64,000 nt of DNA from Curtobacterium sp. MCBA15_001 (GTDB taxonomy: Bacteria; Actinomycetota; Actinomycetes; Actinomycetales; Microbacteriaceae). The stretch spans positions 40,981 through 104,980 of the forward strand of contig NZ_MJGI01000022.1 in assembly GCF_001864835.1 (NCBI RefSeq), written 5' to 3'. Within the stretch, counting starts at the first letter, position 1; every line of letters begins with the position of its first letter. This document shows, piece by piece, positions 25,572-33,567 of the stretch. The notes beneath the pieces are model-generated. The model made no database searches and had not been told where the DNA came from. It saw only the letters and a list, made by a program, of their open reading frames with translations. The position numbers and the translations under genes are program-made.

Positions 25572-26449
25572 CCACCGTCCAGGACCAGACGCGGACCGCC
25601 GCTGCCCCGGGCAGCGGCGGTTCCGCCGTGCTCGCACTGCGTGACGCCGGTCTGGCGTACGGCACGCGCCGGCTCTGGGACGGCCTCGACCTCGACGTCG
25701 CGCCGGGGGAGTTCCTGGCCGTGCTCGGACCGAACGGTGCCGGCAAGACCTCACTGCTGCGGACCGTGCTCGGCCAGCAGAGGCTGACCAGCGGCTCGAT
25801 GACGTTCCTCGGGCAGCCCGTCCGTCGCGGACACCGCCGGATCGGCTACGTCCCGCAGCAGCGGCTGATGGAGTCCGGCACCCCGCTCCGCGCCCGCGAC
25901 ATGATCGCGCAGGGCGTGACCGGGCACCGCTGGGGCATCCGGCCCGAGCGCGCCGCCGAACGCGAGCGCATCGACCGGATCATCGACGAGGTCGGCGCCA
26001 CGGCGTTCGCGGACGCCCCGGTCGCCGAGCTGTCCGGCGGTGAGCAGCAGCGCACTCGGGTGGGACAGGCCATCGCGGCCGACCCTGCTCTCCTGCTCTG
26101 CGACGAACCCCTCATCTCGCTCGACCTGCGGCACCAGCGCGGCGTCACGGAGCTCATCGACCGGCAGCGTCGGCAGCAGGGCGCGGCCGTGCTGTTCGTC
26201 ACGCACGACGTCAACCCGATCCTCGACGTCGTCGACCGGGTCCTGTACATCGCCGGCGGGCGGTTCCGGATCGGCTCGCCGGACGAGGTCCTGCGTGCCG
26301 ACGTCCTCTCCGACCTGTACGGCACCCCGGTCGACGTCGTCCGGACCATGGGCCGCATCGTGATCGTCGGCGGCTCGGAGTCCGCGGGCGAGCACCACCA
26401 CTGCGAGGCGGACCCGCACACGCCGGGTCCCGACGAAGGGCGGCTCTGA
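25568..26449 (+). CDS. znuC: Zinc ABC transporter, ATP-binding protein
   Basis: The 293-residue ATPase has Walker A GPNGAGKTS, Q-loop YVPQQ, signature LSGGEQQR, Walker B LLLCDEPLISLD and H-loop VTHD. It drives zinc import by ZnuB. The C-terminus has a His-rich tail (GEHHHCEADPH) that could bind metal. GTG at 25568 overlaps the znuA stop by 4 nt; an earlier ATG inside znuA was rejected. Confidence 0.93.
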   Translation: MTTVQDQTRTAAAPGSGGSAVLALRDAGLAYGTRRLWDGLDLDVAPGEFLAVLGPNGAGKTSLLRTVLGQQRLTSGSMTFLGQPVRRGHRRIGYVPQQRLMESGTPLRARDMIAQGVTGHRWGIRPERAAERERIDRIIDEVGATAFADAPVAELSGGEQQRTRVGQAIAADPALLLCDEPLISLDLRHQRGVTELIDRQRRQQGAAVLFVTHDVNPILDVVDRVLYIAGGRFRIGSPDEVLRADVLSDLYGTPVDVVRTMGRIVIVGGSESAGEHHHCEADPHTPGPDEGRL

Positions 26450-27342
26450 TGGACGTCTGGTCCACGGTCTTCTCGTTCCAGGACTGGCCCGAGCTCGTCG
26501 CCCTGGTGCAGAACTCGATCTGGGCCGGCGCGGTGCTCGGCATCGTCGGCGGTCTGGTCGGGCCGTTCGTCGTCGCCCGGAACATGCCGTTCGCGGTGCA
26601 CGGGATCAGTGAGCTCTCCTTCGCCGGCGCCAGTGCCTCGCTGCTGCTCGGGGTGAACGTCGTCACCGGGTCGTTGGTCGGGTCGGTGATCGCGGCGCTG
26701 CTCATCGGGCTGCTCGGCTCACGGGCCCGCGACCGCAACTCGATCATCGCCGTGCTGATGCCGTTCGGCCTGGGCCTCGGCATCCTGTGCCTGGCGCTCT
26801 ACAAGGGCCGGGCAGCCAACAAGTTCGGCCTGCTGACCGGGCAGATCGTCTCCGTCGACAACCCGCAGCTGACGTTCCTGATCGCGATCAGCGCCGTCGT
26901 GGTCGTCATCCTGGTGGTCATCTGGCGTCCGCTGATGTTCGCGTCCGTCGACCCCGACGTGGCCGCCGCAGCCGGGGTGCCGGTGCGGACGCTCGCGCTG
27001 GTGTTCATGCTCGCGCTCGGGCTCGCGACCGCCGTCTCGGTGCAGATCGTCGGGGCTCTGCTGGTGCTCTCGCTGCTCGTGACGCCGGCAGCGGCGGCGC
27101 TCCGGCTGACGGTCCACCCCGTGCTGGTGCCGGTGCTGTCGATGGTCTTCGCGGTCGTGTCGGTCGTCGGCGGAATCCTGCTGGCGCTCGGGGGCGGGCT
27201 GCCGATCAGTCCGTACGTCACGACGATCTCGTTCGTCATCTGGGTGGTGTGCCGGGTCGTCGGAGCACGCCGGGAACGTCGGGGGCGGGACCGGGTCGCC
27301 GTCCGCGAGCACCAGGCCGCACCGCAGGAGGTCGCCGCATGA
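26449..27342 (+). CDS. znuB: Zinc ABC transporter, permease
   Basis: The 297-residue integral membrane protein has about eight helices and the ABC-3 family pattern (FVVARNMPFAVHGISELSFAG near residue 45; GALLVLSLLVTPAAAALRLT later). Start and preceding stop share a base (TGATG). It forms the channel with ZnuC. Its end overlaps the zur start by 4 nt. Confidence 0.93.
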   Translation: MDVWSTVFSFQDWPELVALVQNSIWAGAVLGIVGGLVGPFVVARNMPFAVHGISELSFAGASASLLLGVNVVTGSLVGSVIAALLIGLLGSRARDRNSIIAVLMPFGLGLGILCLALYKGRAANKFGLLTGQIVSVDNPQLTFLIAISAVVVVILVVIWRPLMFASVDPDVAAAAGVPVRTLALVFMLALGLATAVSVQIVGALLVLSLLVTPAAAALRLTVHPVLVPVLSMVFAVVSVVGGILLALGGGLPISPYVTTISFVIWVVCRVVGARRERRGRDRVAVREHQAAPQEVAA

Positions 27343-27785
27343 ACGCCGTGAACGAGCCCGCCGCCGTCCAGAAGCCCGCTGCCGCGAAGCCCAAGCGCAA
27401 CACGTGGCAGCGCGAAGCCGTCCGCGGGGCGCTCGACGCGACCGAGGGGTTCGTCAGTGCCCAGGCCCTGCACGCGCACCTGCGCGACGGCGGCTCGACC
27501 ATCGGCCTGGCCACCGTCTACCGTGCGCTCGCCGACCTGGCGAACGACGGCGACGCCGACTCGCTGCAGCAGGACGGTGAGTCGCTCTACCGTGCCTGCA
27601 CGACGGACAAGCACCACCACCACCTGATCTGCCGGACCTGTGGTCGCACGGTCGAGATCCAGGCGGACCCCGTCGAGCGCTGGGCCCAGCAGGTCGCCGC
27701 CGAGCACGGGTTCACGAACGCCAGCCACGTCGTGGACATCTTCGGCGAGTGCGCGGCCTGCACGGCGTCGCGCACCCGGACGTAG
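27339..27785 (+). CDS. zur: Zinc uptake regulator, Fur family
   Basis: The 148-residue regulator has the Fur winged helix (VSAQALHAHLRDGGSTIGLATVYRAL, in two parts near residues 38-65), a HHHHLICRTCG metal site and a second Cys pair CAAC near the end, as in Zur/FurB. It should bind the palindrome at znuA when zinc is plentiful. CAGGAG precedes the ATG by 8 nt. An N-terminal Ala/Lys-rich stretch is extra. It stands between znuB and the zinc-free ribosomal protein genes, which in relatives are Zur targets. Confidence 0.93.
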   Translation: MNAVNEPAAVQKPAAAKPKRNTWQREAVRGALDATEGFVSAQALHAHLRDGGSTIGLATVYRALADLANDGDADSLQQDGESLYRACTTDKHHHHLICRTCGRTVEIQADPVERWAQQVAAEHGFTNASHVVDIFGECAACTASRTRT

Positions 27786-27827
27786 CGAGCAGCGGGGCGG
27801 GGCCGAGCCGGGCCTCCAGGCCGGGAA

Positions 27828-27856
27828 TTGCGACACGCCCGGCCTTCGGGTATCGT
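27828..27856 (+). promoter_or_regulatory. Promoter of rpmB-rpmG-rpsN
   Basis: TTGCGA at 27828-27833, a 17-nt spacer and TATCGT at 27851-27856 form a good sigma-70-type promoter. No Zur-like palindrome is visible near it. Confidence 0.55.
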
Positions 27857-27864
27857 TGGCCGCT

Positions 27865-28043
27865 GGTCCGCGCCCGCGTGGACCCGTTGTTCAGCCCTCC
27901 GACCGTCGCGAACGCCGCGGACCGGACGGGCGGCACACACACCCCCCTCGCATCCCGCCGTCTGGTGGTCGTGCGCGTGTGTGCCAGGCAAGTGACCTTG
28001 GGTGCGACCGATCTGGTCGCACGGTAATCATCAGGAGGAAACC
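27865..28043 (+). promoter_or_regulatory. Long structured leader before rpmB
   Basis: About 180 nt of untranslated leader lie between the promoter and rpmB. An 8-bp hairpin (27865-27884, one G-U pair) comes first. A 9-bp stem, GGCACACAC at 27932-27940 with its complement at 27977-27985, follows with a 36-nt loop. Such a leader may hold control by a ribosomal protein or attenuation; the family is not recognised. Confidence 0.35.
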
Positions 28044-28280
28044 ATGGCAGCAGTGTGCCAGGTGACCGGAGCCACCCCCGGCTTCGGACACAACATCTCG
28101 CACTCGCACCGCCGGACGAAGCGTCGCTTCGACCCGAACGTGCAGAAGAAGACGTACTACGTGCCGTCGCTTCGTCGGAACGTCTCGCTCACGCTGAGCG
28201 CGAAGGGCATCAAGGTCATCGACGCACGCGGCATCGAGTCCGTCGTCAAGGACCTCCTCGCCCGTGGGGAGAAGATCTGA
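28044..28280 (+). CDS. rpmB: Ribosomal protein bL28, zinc-free form
   Basis: The 78-residue protein is normal in length and has the conserved N-terminus [20 protein letters not shown]. Only one Cys remains, so the CXXC pairs of zinc-binding L28 are absent (C- form). In mycobacteria and streptomycetes such copies replace the zinc forms at low zinc under Zur. A strong AGGAGG lies before the ATG. It overlaps rpmG by one base. Whether another L28 exists elsewhere is not known. Confidence 0.95.
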   Translation: MAAVCQVTGATPGFGHNISHSHRRTKRRFDPNVQKKTYYVPSLRRNVSLTLSAKGIKVIDARGIESVVKDLLARGEKI

Positions 28281-28450
28281 TGGCCAAGAAGGGTCAGGAC
28301 GTTCGTCCGATCATCAAGCTCCGCTCCACGGCGGGCACCGGGTTCACCTACGTGACCAAGAAGAACCGTCGCAACAACCCGGACCGTCTCGTGCTGAAGA
28401 AGTACGACCCGGTGGTCCGCAAGCACGTCGACTTCCGTGAGGAGCGCTAA
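28280..28450 (+). CDS. rpmG: Ribosomal protein bL33, zinc-free form
   Basis: The 56-residue protein reads [19 protein letters not shown] and ends VDFREER, as in bL33. It contains no cysteine at all, so it is the zinc-independent (C-) type. Its start shares a base with the rpmB stop and rpsN follows after 2 nt, so the three are one operon. Confidence 0.95.
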   Translation: MAKKGQDVRPIIKLRSTAGTGFTYVTKKNRRNNPDRLVLKKYDPVVRKHVDFREER

Positions 28451-28452
28451 GC

Positions 28453-28758
28453 ATGGCGAAGAAGAGCAAGATCGCGAAGAACAACCAGCGCGCCGAGATC
28501 ATCGCGCGCTACGCCGACCGTCGTCTCGAGCTGAAGAAGGCCCTCGTGGACCCGAACGGCACCGACGAGTCGCGTGAGGCCGCTCGCGTGGGGCTGCAGA
28601 AGCTCCCCCGCGACGCCTCGCCGATCCGCTACCGCAACCGCGACGCCATCGACGGCCGCCCCCGTGGCCACCTCGGTGAGTTCGGCATCAGCCGTGTCCG
28701 CTTCCGCGACATGGCCCACCGTGGCGAGCTGCCGGGCATCACGAAGAGCTCCTGGTAA
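28453..28758 (+). CDS. rpsN: Ribosomal protein uS14, long zinc-free form
   Basis: The 101-residue protein is the long form of uS14 with no CXXC pairs; the usual zinc-ribbon region reads [17 protein letters not shown]. The 61-residue zinc form is normally in the large ribosomal protein operon, so this is probably the alternative copy. It sits two genes from zur through rpmB and rpmG. A terminator follows at once. Confidence 0.95.
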   Translation: MAKKSKIAKNNQRAEIIARYADRRLELKKALVDPNGTDESREAARVGLQKLPRDASPIRYRNRDAIDGRPRGHLGEFGISRVRFRDMAHRGELPGITKSSW

Positions 28759-28771
28759 GCACGCACCACGT

Positions 28772-28809
28772 CGAACGCCCCGTCACCCTCACCGGTGGCG
28801 GGGCGTTCG
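28772..28809 (+). terminator. Terminator after rpsN
   Basis: CGAACGCCCCG at 28772-28782 pairs perfectly with 28799-28809 (11 bp, 16-nt loop), 13 bp after the rpsN stop. Confidence 0.7.
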
Positions 28810-29077
28810 TGCGTCCCGGGGCTGTTCCTGGACGCACGGTCCGATCCCGGTTCGATCGGGGGACATCTTCGTCACATGCGTCCCACCAGCCTCGTTGATC
28901 CCGCGACAACCCCGGAAATCCGGGCGAGTCGGCGGTGTTCACCCGGACCGGCTGGTAGGTTCAACTCCGGTTCCGCAGGGCTTCAGGGTCTGTGGATCCA
29001 CGCTCGGGGCACCCGCCCAGGGCAACGGACGTCACGTGCGTCCGACCGATACGCAAGAAGTCCGAGGAGGACATCCA
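28810..29077 (+). promoter_or_regulatory. Gene-free region upstream of HU gene
   Basis: The gap between rpsN and the HU gene is about 320 bp. After the rpsN terminator it contains an extended -10 candidate, TGGTAGGTT (box at 28956-28961), without a clear -35. That would give a leader of about 110 nt ending in a GAGGAGG ribosome site at 29064-29070. I see no ORF with sensible codon use here. Confidence 0.4.
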
Positions 29078-29365
29078 ATGGCTGACAAGTCACTGAACCG
29101 CACCGAGCTCGTCGCTGCCGTCGCGCAGGAGTCCGGCCAGAGCCAGGCCACCGTCAACGGCGTCGTCGACGCGCTGTTCAGCGTCGTCTCGGGCTCCGTC
29201 GCCGACGGCACGAAGGTCACGATCCCCGGCTGGATCGCCTTCGAGAAGACGCACCGCGCCGCCCGCACCGGCCGCAACCCGCAGACGGGTGAGGCCATCG
29301 AGATCGCCGCGAGCGACTCGGTCAAGGTCAGCGCCGGCTCGAAGCTCAAGGCCGCGGTCAAGTAG
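29078..29365 (+). CDS. hup: HU-type DNA-binding protein
   Basis: The 95-residue protein is a complete HU/IHF-family nucleoid protein (LNRTELVAAVAQESGQSQA at the start, RTGRNPQTGEAIEI in the DNA-binding arm). It lacks the Lys/Ala-rich C-terminal tail of HupB in mycobacteria and streptomycetes. It bends and compacts DNA as a dimer. A GAGGAGG site lies before the ATG and a strong terminator follows. Confidence 0.95.
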   Translation: MADKSLNRTELVAAVAQESGQSQATVNGVVDALFSVVSGSVADGTKVTIPGWIAFEKTHRAARTGRNPQTGEAIEIAASDSVKVSAGSKLKAAVK

Positions 29366-29380
29366 GACTGTTGCACTGCA

Positions 29381-29410
29381 CGAAGGGGACGGCACGCGCC
29401 GTCCCCTTCG
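29381..29410 (+). terminator. Terminator after HU gene
   Basis: CGAAGGGGACGGC (29381-29393) and its exact complement (29398-29410) form a 13-bp stem with an ACGC loop, followed by TCGTTCCC. Confidence 0.85.
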
Positions 29411-29472
29411 TCGTTCCCACTCCGCCCTCCACAGGTCCGCGGCGTCGGTGCCGAGCGGTAACGGGCAGCGCC

Positions 29473-29484
29473 TAGGCTTGACGG
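29473..29484 (+). promoter_or_regulatory. -10 box for leaderless CopD/CtaG gene
   Basis: TAGGCT at 29473-29478 lies 6 nt before the GTG at 29485; there is no ribosome site. Confidence 0.55.
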
Positions 29485-31467
29485 GTGAACCGGATCGCGC
29501 GCATCGCCGGGCCAGCCGTCCTGGTCCTCGTCGCGTTCGTGTCGCTCCTGCTGGCCCTGGTCATCGGTGGGGGTGCCGACGCGGCGCTCATCGCCGACCC
29601 CGGCATCGCGGTCCGCTTCGGGTTGCCGATCGCCCGGGTCGTCGTCGACCTGGCGGCCGCCGCCACGATCGGCGGACTCGCCCTGGCGACCGTCGGCCTG
29701 TCCCGCTCCGCGCCGGAGTGGAACCGCGCGATCGACGTCGCCGCAGCGTCGGCGGGCGTCTGGACGGTCGGCTCCGCCGTCGCCACCTTCTTCACGTTCC
29801 TCAGCGTCGCCGGCTCGCGGATCAGCCTCGACGAGCAGTTCGGCCAGTCCATGGGGGTGTTCCTCACCGGGACCGACCTCGGGCTCGCGTGGCTCGTCAC
29901 CGTGCTCATCGCCGCGGCCGTCACGGTGCTCTGCTTCGCGGTGCGTGGCCGCGGCATGGTCGCCCTGACTGCCGGCGTCGCGATGGTCGGGCTGGTCCCG
30001 CTCGCACAGCAGGGGCACGCCGCGGGCACGGCCAGCCACGATGCCGCGGTGACGGCGCTCGGCCTGCACCTGGTCGGCGCCGCACTCTGGGTCGGCGGAC
30101 TGCTGCTGCTGACGCTGATCCGGTCCGTGGTGCCCGCCGAACGGCTCGGAGCCGTGGTCGCGCGGTACTCCAGCATCGCCCTCGGGTGCTTCGTCCTGGT
30201 CGCGGTGTCCGGGGTCGCGTCCGCACAGATCCGTGTCGGGGCCTTCTCGAACCTGTCCACCCCCTACGGCGTGCTCGTCCTGGTGAAGACCGCGGCCATC
30301 GTCGCGCTCGGTGTCCTCGGCGTCCTGCACCGTCGTCGCACGATCACCGCGCTGACGGCGACCCCGCAGCGGGCTCGCCCCTTCTGGACGCTCGTCGTCG
30401 TGGAGCTCGCGGTGATGGGTGTCGCCTCCGGGTTCGCCGCCGCACTCGGGCGGACCGCCACCCCCATCGACCAGATCGCCCCGAGCAAGACGAGCGACCC
30501 CTCGCCAGCTGAGATCCTCACCGACGACCCGCTCCCCGCAGCGCCCGGGGCGTGGGGATGGCTGACCCAGTGGAACCTCGACCTGGTCTGGCTCATGCTC
30601 GCGGTGCTGCTCGCCGCGACCTACATCGCCGGCCTCGTGCGACTCCGACGCCAGGGGACCTCCTGGCCATGGCACCGGGTCGTCGCCGCCGCGGTCGCGG
30701 TCGTCTGCCTGGCCGTCGCCACCTCGGGGGCGCTCCACACCTACGACCGCTTCCTGATGTCCGCGAACGTCGGTGCGCACGTGCTGCTCGGCGTCGTCGT
30801 CCCGGCGCTCGCCTGGGCGGCCGCGCCCGTGCGGCTCATCCGTGCCGCGGTGCACCCTCGCACCGACGACAGCACCGGCGTGCGCGAGTGGACGGGGCTG
30901 CTCGTCGACAACCCCACCGTCCGGTACCTGGTGCAGCCCTTCCCGGCGTTCCTGCTGCTGGCGGGCATCTGGTGGGCCTTCTACGGCACCCAGGCCGTGC
31001 GCTGGTCGGCGGGGGACCCGATCGGTCGGACCCTGGTGGACGTCCTGTTCCTGCTGGTCGGCGTGCTCGCACTGCCGACGCTCCTCACCCCCGTCGCCGC
31101 GGCCGCCCGGGCGGCCTCGCGGTCCGCGTTCCTGGTCCGGGTCGTCGGTGCCGCGGTGGTCGCCGCTGGCATGGTGTCGCTCGGCGTCGCGATGCAGGGC
31201 GCGCTCGGGCTCCTGCAGGCATCGTGGTTCGGCGCGATGGGACGCACCTGGGGGCCTTACCCGGTGACGGACCAGGCGCGTGCAGGCGTCGTGCTCGTCG
31301 TCGCGGGCGTGCTGCTGCTCGTGAGCGTGGTCGCCGTCGGAGCCGTTCGCGTGCAGCGCGACCGCGCGGCGCGCGGCGACAGCGGCCCCGAGCGCGGCTC
31401 CGTCGTCGGCCCCGGCGGCGGAGCCGACGTCAGCCCCGTCGTCGGCGCCGACCGGAGCACACCGTGA
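29485..31467 (+). CDS. CopD-CtaG fusion membrane protein, degenerate CtaG half
   Basis: The 660-residue protein has about 14 membrane helices: an N-terminal CopD-like copper-resistance half and a C-terminal caa3 CtaG-like half, then a Gly/Pro tail. CtaG-type proteins help insert copper into cytochrome oxidase. The His-rich motifs seen in the paralogue at 48403-50448 (FSSHMIQHMLLM, HEWHVAMVVHF, FHAFFG) are mostly lost here; LMSANVGAHVLLG keeps one His. It may therefore not bind copper in the same way. The stop overlaps the helicase GTG by 4 nt. Confidence 0.82.
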   Translation: MNRIARIAGPAVLVLVAFVSLLLALVIGGGADAALIADPGIAVRFGLPIARVVVDLAAAATIGGLALATVGLSRSAPEWNRAIDVAAASAGVWTVGSAVATFFTFLSVAGSRISLDEQFGQSMGVFLTGTDLGLAWLVTVLIAAAVTVLCFAVRGRGMVALTAGVAMVGLVPLAQQGHAAGTASHDAAVTALGLHLVGAALWVGGLLLLTLIRSVVPAERLGAVVARYSSIALGCFVLVAVSGVASAQIRVGAFSNLSTPYGVLVLVKTAAIVALGVLGVLHRRRTITALTATPQRARPFWTLVVVELAVMGVASGFAAALGRTATPIDQIAPSKTSDPSPAEILTDDPLPAAPGAWGWLTQWNLDLVWLMLAVLLAATYIAGLVRLRRQGTSWPWHRVVAAAVAVVCLAVATSGALHTYDRFLMSANVGAHVLLGVVVPALAWAAAPVRLIRAAVHPRTDDSTGVREWTGLLVDNPTVRYLVQPFPAFLLLAGIWWAFYGTQAVRWSAGDPIGRTLVDVLFLLVGVLALPTLLTPVAAAARAASRSAFLVRVVGAAVVAAGMVSLGVAMQGALGLLQASWFGAMGRTWGPYPVTDQARAGVVLVVAGVLLLVSVVAVGAVRVQRDRAARGDSGPERGSVVGPGGGADVSPVVGADRSTP

Positions 31468-32765
31468 GCGTCGAGCTGAGCGCCGAGCAGCGCGCCGTCT
31501 TCGAGTACATCGAGTCCACCCGTGACCACGTTTTCATCACCGGGCGCGCCGGGACGGGGAAGTCCACGCTGCTGAACCACCTGTCGTGGCACACCGAGAA
31601 GCAGGTCGTCATCTGCGCGCCGACCGGTGTCGCCGCGCTGAACGTCGGCGGGCAGACCATCCACTCGCTGTTCCGGCTGCCGATCGGGCTCATCGCCGAC
31701 GCCGAGCTCCGCCAGGGCCCCGAGACCCGCAAGCTGCTCAACACCATGGACACGCTCGTCATCGACGAGGTCTCGATGGTGAACGCCGACCTGCTCGACG
31801 CGATGGACCGGTCACTCCGCAAGGCCCGGGGCCGCCAGTTCGAGGCGTTCGGCGGGGTGCAGGTGGTCATGTTCGGCGATCCGTACCAGTTGCCGCCGGT
31901 CCCGGGCGACGGGGACGAGCGCGCCTACTTCACCGACCACTACCGGTCGCTGTGGTTCTTCGACGCCAAGGTCTGGCTCGAAGCCGAGCTCAACATCATC
32001 GAACTCGCCACGGTCCACCGCCAGCGCGACGACGCCTTCGCCGCCATGCTCACCGCGGTGCGCCACGGGCGGGTGACCGCGGACATCGCGACCCGCCTGA
32101 ACGAGGCCGGCGCGCGTCCCGCCCCGGACGACGCCATCACCCTGGCCACGCGCAACGACACGGTCGCCCGCATCAACAAGGCGGCGCTCGAACGACTGCC
32201 CGGCAAGCTCCGGACCGCCCGTGCGGACGTCAACGGCGACTTCGGCGGGCGGAACTTCCCGGCGGACGAAGCCCTCGAGCTCAAGCCCGGCGCGCACGTG
32301 ATGTTCCTGCGCAACGACCCCGACCAGCGCTGGGTGAACGGCACGCTCGGCGTCGTGCAGACCATCCGCGACACCGTGTGGGTCGACGTGGACGGGGAGT
32401 CCTTCGAGGTCCAGCCGTCGGTGTGGGAGAAGTTCAAGTACTCCTACGACGCCGACAAGAAGGAACTCAAGAAGGACACCGTGGGGGAGTTCCAGCAGTT
32501 CCCGCTGCGCCTTGCCTGGGCAGTGACGATCCACAAGTCGCAGGGCAGCACCTACGACCGAGCGGTCATCGACCTGGGCAACCGGGTGTTCAGCGCCGGG
32601 CAGACGTACGTGGCGCTGTCGCGGCTGACCTCACTCGACGGGCTCTACCTGACGCGGCCGCTCCGCCCGTCCGACATCATCGTGGACCTCGACGTCCGCC
32701 GCTTCATGTCCGAGGCACCGCGGGTGGTCGCGACCCAGCTCGAGGCCCCGAAGCACGACAGCTGA
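31464..32765 (+). CDS. PIF1-like AAA ATPase / DNA helicase
   Basis: The 433-residue protein is a superfamily 1B helicase of the PIF1/RecD branch. Walker A is GRAGTGKST near residue 25, Walker B is LVIDEVSMV, motif III is FGDPYQLPPV. Near the C-terminus WAVTIHKSQGSTYDRAVIDL and TYVALSRLTSLDGLYL are the UvrD_C_2-like end. It should unwind DNA 5' to 3', for example at G-quadruplexes, which suits a GC-rich genome. The GTG overlaps the upstream stop (GTGA), an odd partnership with a copper-type membrane protein. Confidence 0.9.
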   Translation: MSVELSAEQRAVFEYIESTRDHVFITGRAGTGKSTLLNHLSWHTEKQVVICAPTGVAALNVGGQTIHSLFRLPIGLIADAELRQGPETRKLLNTMDTLVIDEVSMVNADLLDAMDRSLRKARGRQFEAFGGVQVVMFGDPYQLPPVPGDGDERAYFTDHYRSLWFFDAKVWLEAELNIIELATVHRQRDDAFAAMLTAVRHGRVTADIATRLNEAGARPAPDDAITLATRNDTVARINKAALERLPGKLRTARADVNGDFGGRNFPADEALELKPGAHVMFLRNDPDQRWVNGTLGVVQTIRDTVWVDVDGESFEVQPSVWEKFKYSYDADKKELKKDTVGEFQQFPLRLAWAVTIHKSQGSTYDRAVIDLGNRVFSAGQTYVALSRLTSLDGLYLTRPLRPSDIIVDLDVRRFMSEAPRVVATQLEAPKHDS

Positions 32766-32768
32766 CGG

Positions 32769-32800
32769 ACGCGGGGACGCGGGGACGCGGGGACGCGGCG
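32769..32800. repeat. 8-bp tandem repeat ACGCGGGG x4
   Basis: Three exact copies of ACGCGGGG and one variant (ACGCGGCG) follow the helicase stop and lead into the terminator hairpin. Confidence 0.8.
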
Positions 32801-32833
32801 ACGCCCGCCTGCCGGAGCGGCAGACGGGCGTCG
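32799..32833. terminator. Bidirectional terminator, helicase / DUF4383
   Basis: Arms at 32799-32814 and 32818-32833 form a 16-bp stem with one mismatch around GAG. It stands between convergent genes. Confidence 0.75.
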
Positions 32834-32849
32834 TGGAGCGCGGTGCGAC

Positions 32850-33296
32850 TCAGCCGCGCGCGGCCTTGAGGGCCGCGATGTTCTGCTTGTCGGCGCCGAG
32901 CGCGGTGAGCACCAGCACGACACCGACGATCGCGTTGAAGACGTTGTCGGCGGTGTTCATCGCGAAGACGTTGGCCGAGGTGTTCATGAACACGAAGCCG
33001 TAGACCGCCAGCACCACGAGGACGACGCCGACGACCAGGTTGGCGTTGCGCGACCCGACCGTGTTGCCGAGCCCGACGATGAACAGCAGCGCTGCCAGCA
33101 GGACCCAGATCATCGTCGAGGCGGGGTTCACCAGGAAGGCGTTCCAGAGCAGCCCACCCTTGTCGCCGAAGAAGGCAGCGCCGTGCTCGCCCGCGAAGAA
33201 GAAGCCCAGGACGCCCCAGATCGCCAGGAGCGTGCCGGCCGTCAGCGCGAGCCCACGGTTCGGCGAGGCGATGATGCTCGGTTCCTTGACTGCCAC
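32850..33296 (-). CDS. DUF4383 four-helix membrane protein
   Basis: The 148-residue protein has four membrane helices and the DUF4383 layout (LTAGTLLAIWGVLGFF, NANLVVGVVLVVLAVYGF). Function is unknown; such proteins are common in actinobacteria and are often stress-induced. The GTG at 33296 is chosen because GAGGAG lies 8 nt upstream; a longer frame starting at 33578 would run through the PAP2 gene on the other strand and reads as low-complexity. Confidence 0.75.
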   Translation of the reverse strand: MAVKEPSIIASPNRGLALTAGTLLAIWGVLGFFFAGEHGAAFFGDKGGLLWNAFLVNPASTMIWVLLAALLFIVGLGNTVGSRNANLVVGVVLVVLAVYGFVFMNTSANVFAMNTADNVFNAIVGVVLVLTALGADKQNIAALKAARG

Positions 33297-33567
33297 TTCG
33301 GTCTCCTCTTCTCGTGCCACCAGGGCCGACGGTGCTGCCGTGCGGTACGACTGCGTGGTCGCCGGTGCGGTCCGCGTGGACGCACCCCGCGACGGGGCCG
33401 CCGGTGCCCCTGCGGTGCCCGGTGCGACGGAGCCCGTTCGCGCCTGGTTCCCAGCGTCCGACCGGCGTGCCAACGGTATCGTGTCCCGGCCCGACCGGCC
33501 CAATCGGAGGCTCGTCACCACGCGCACGACGAGCCCGGCGATGACCACACCGAGGAGGAGGACGCCT

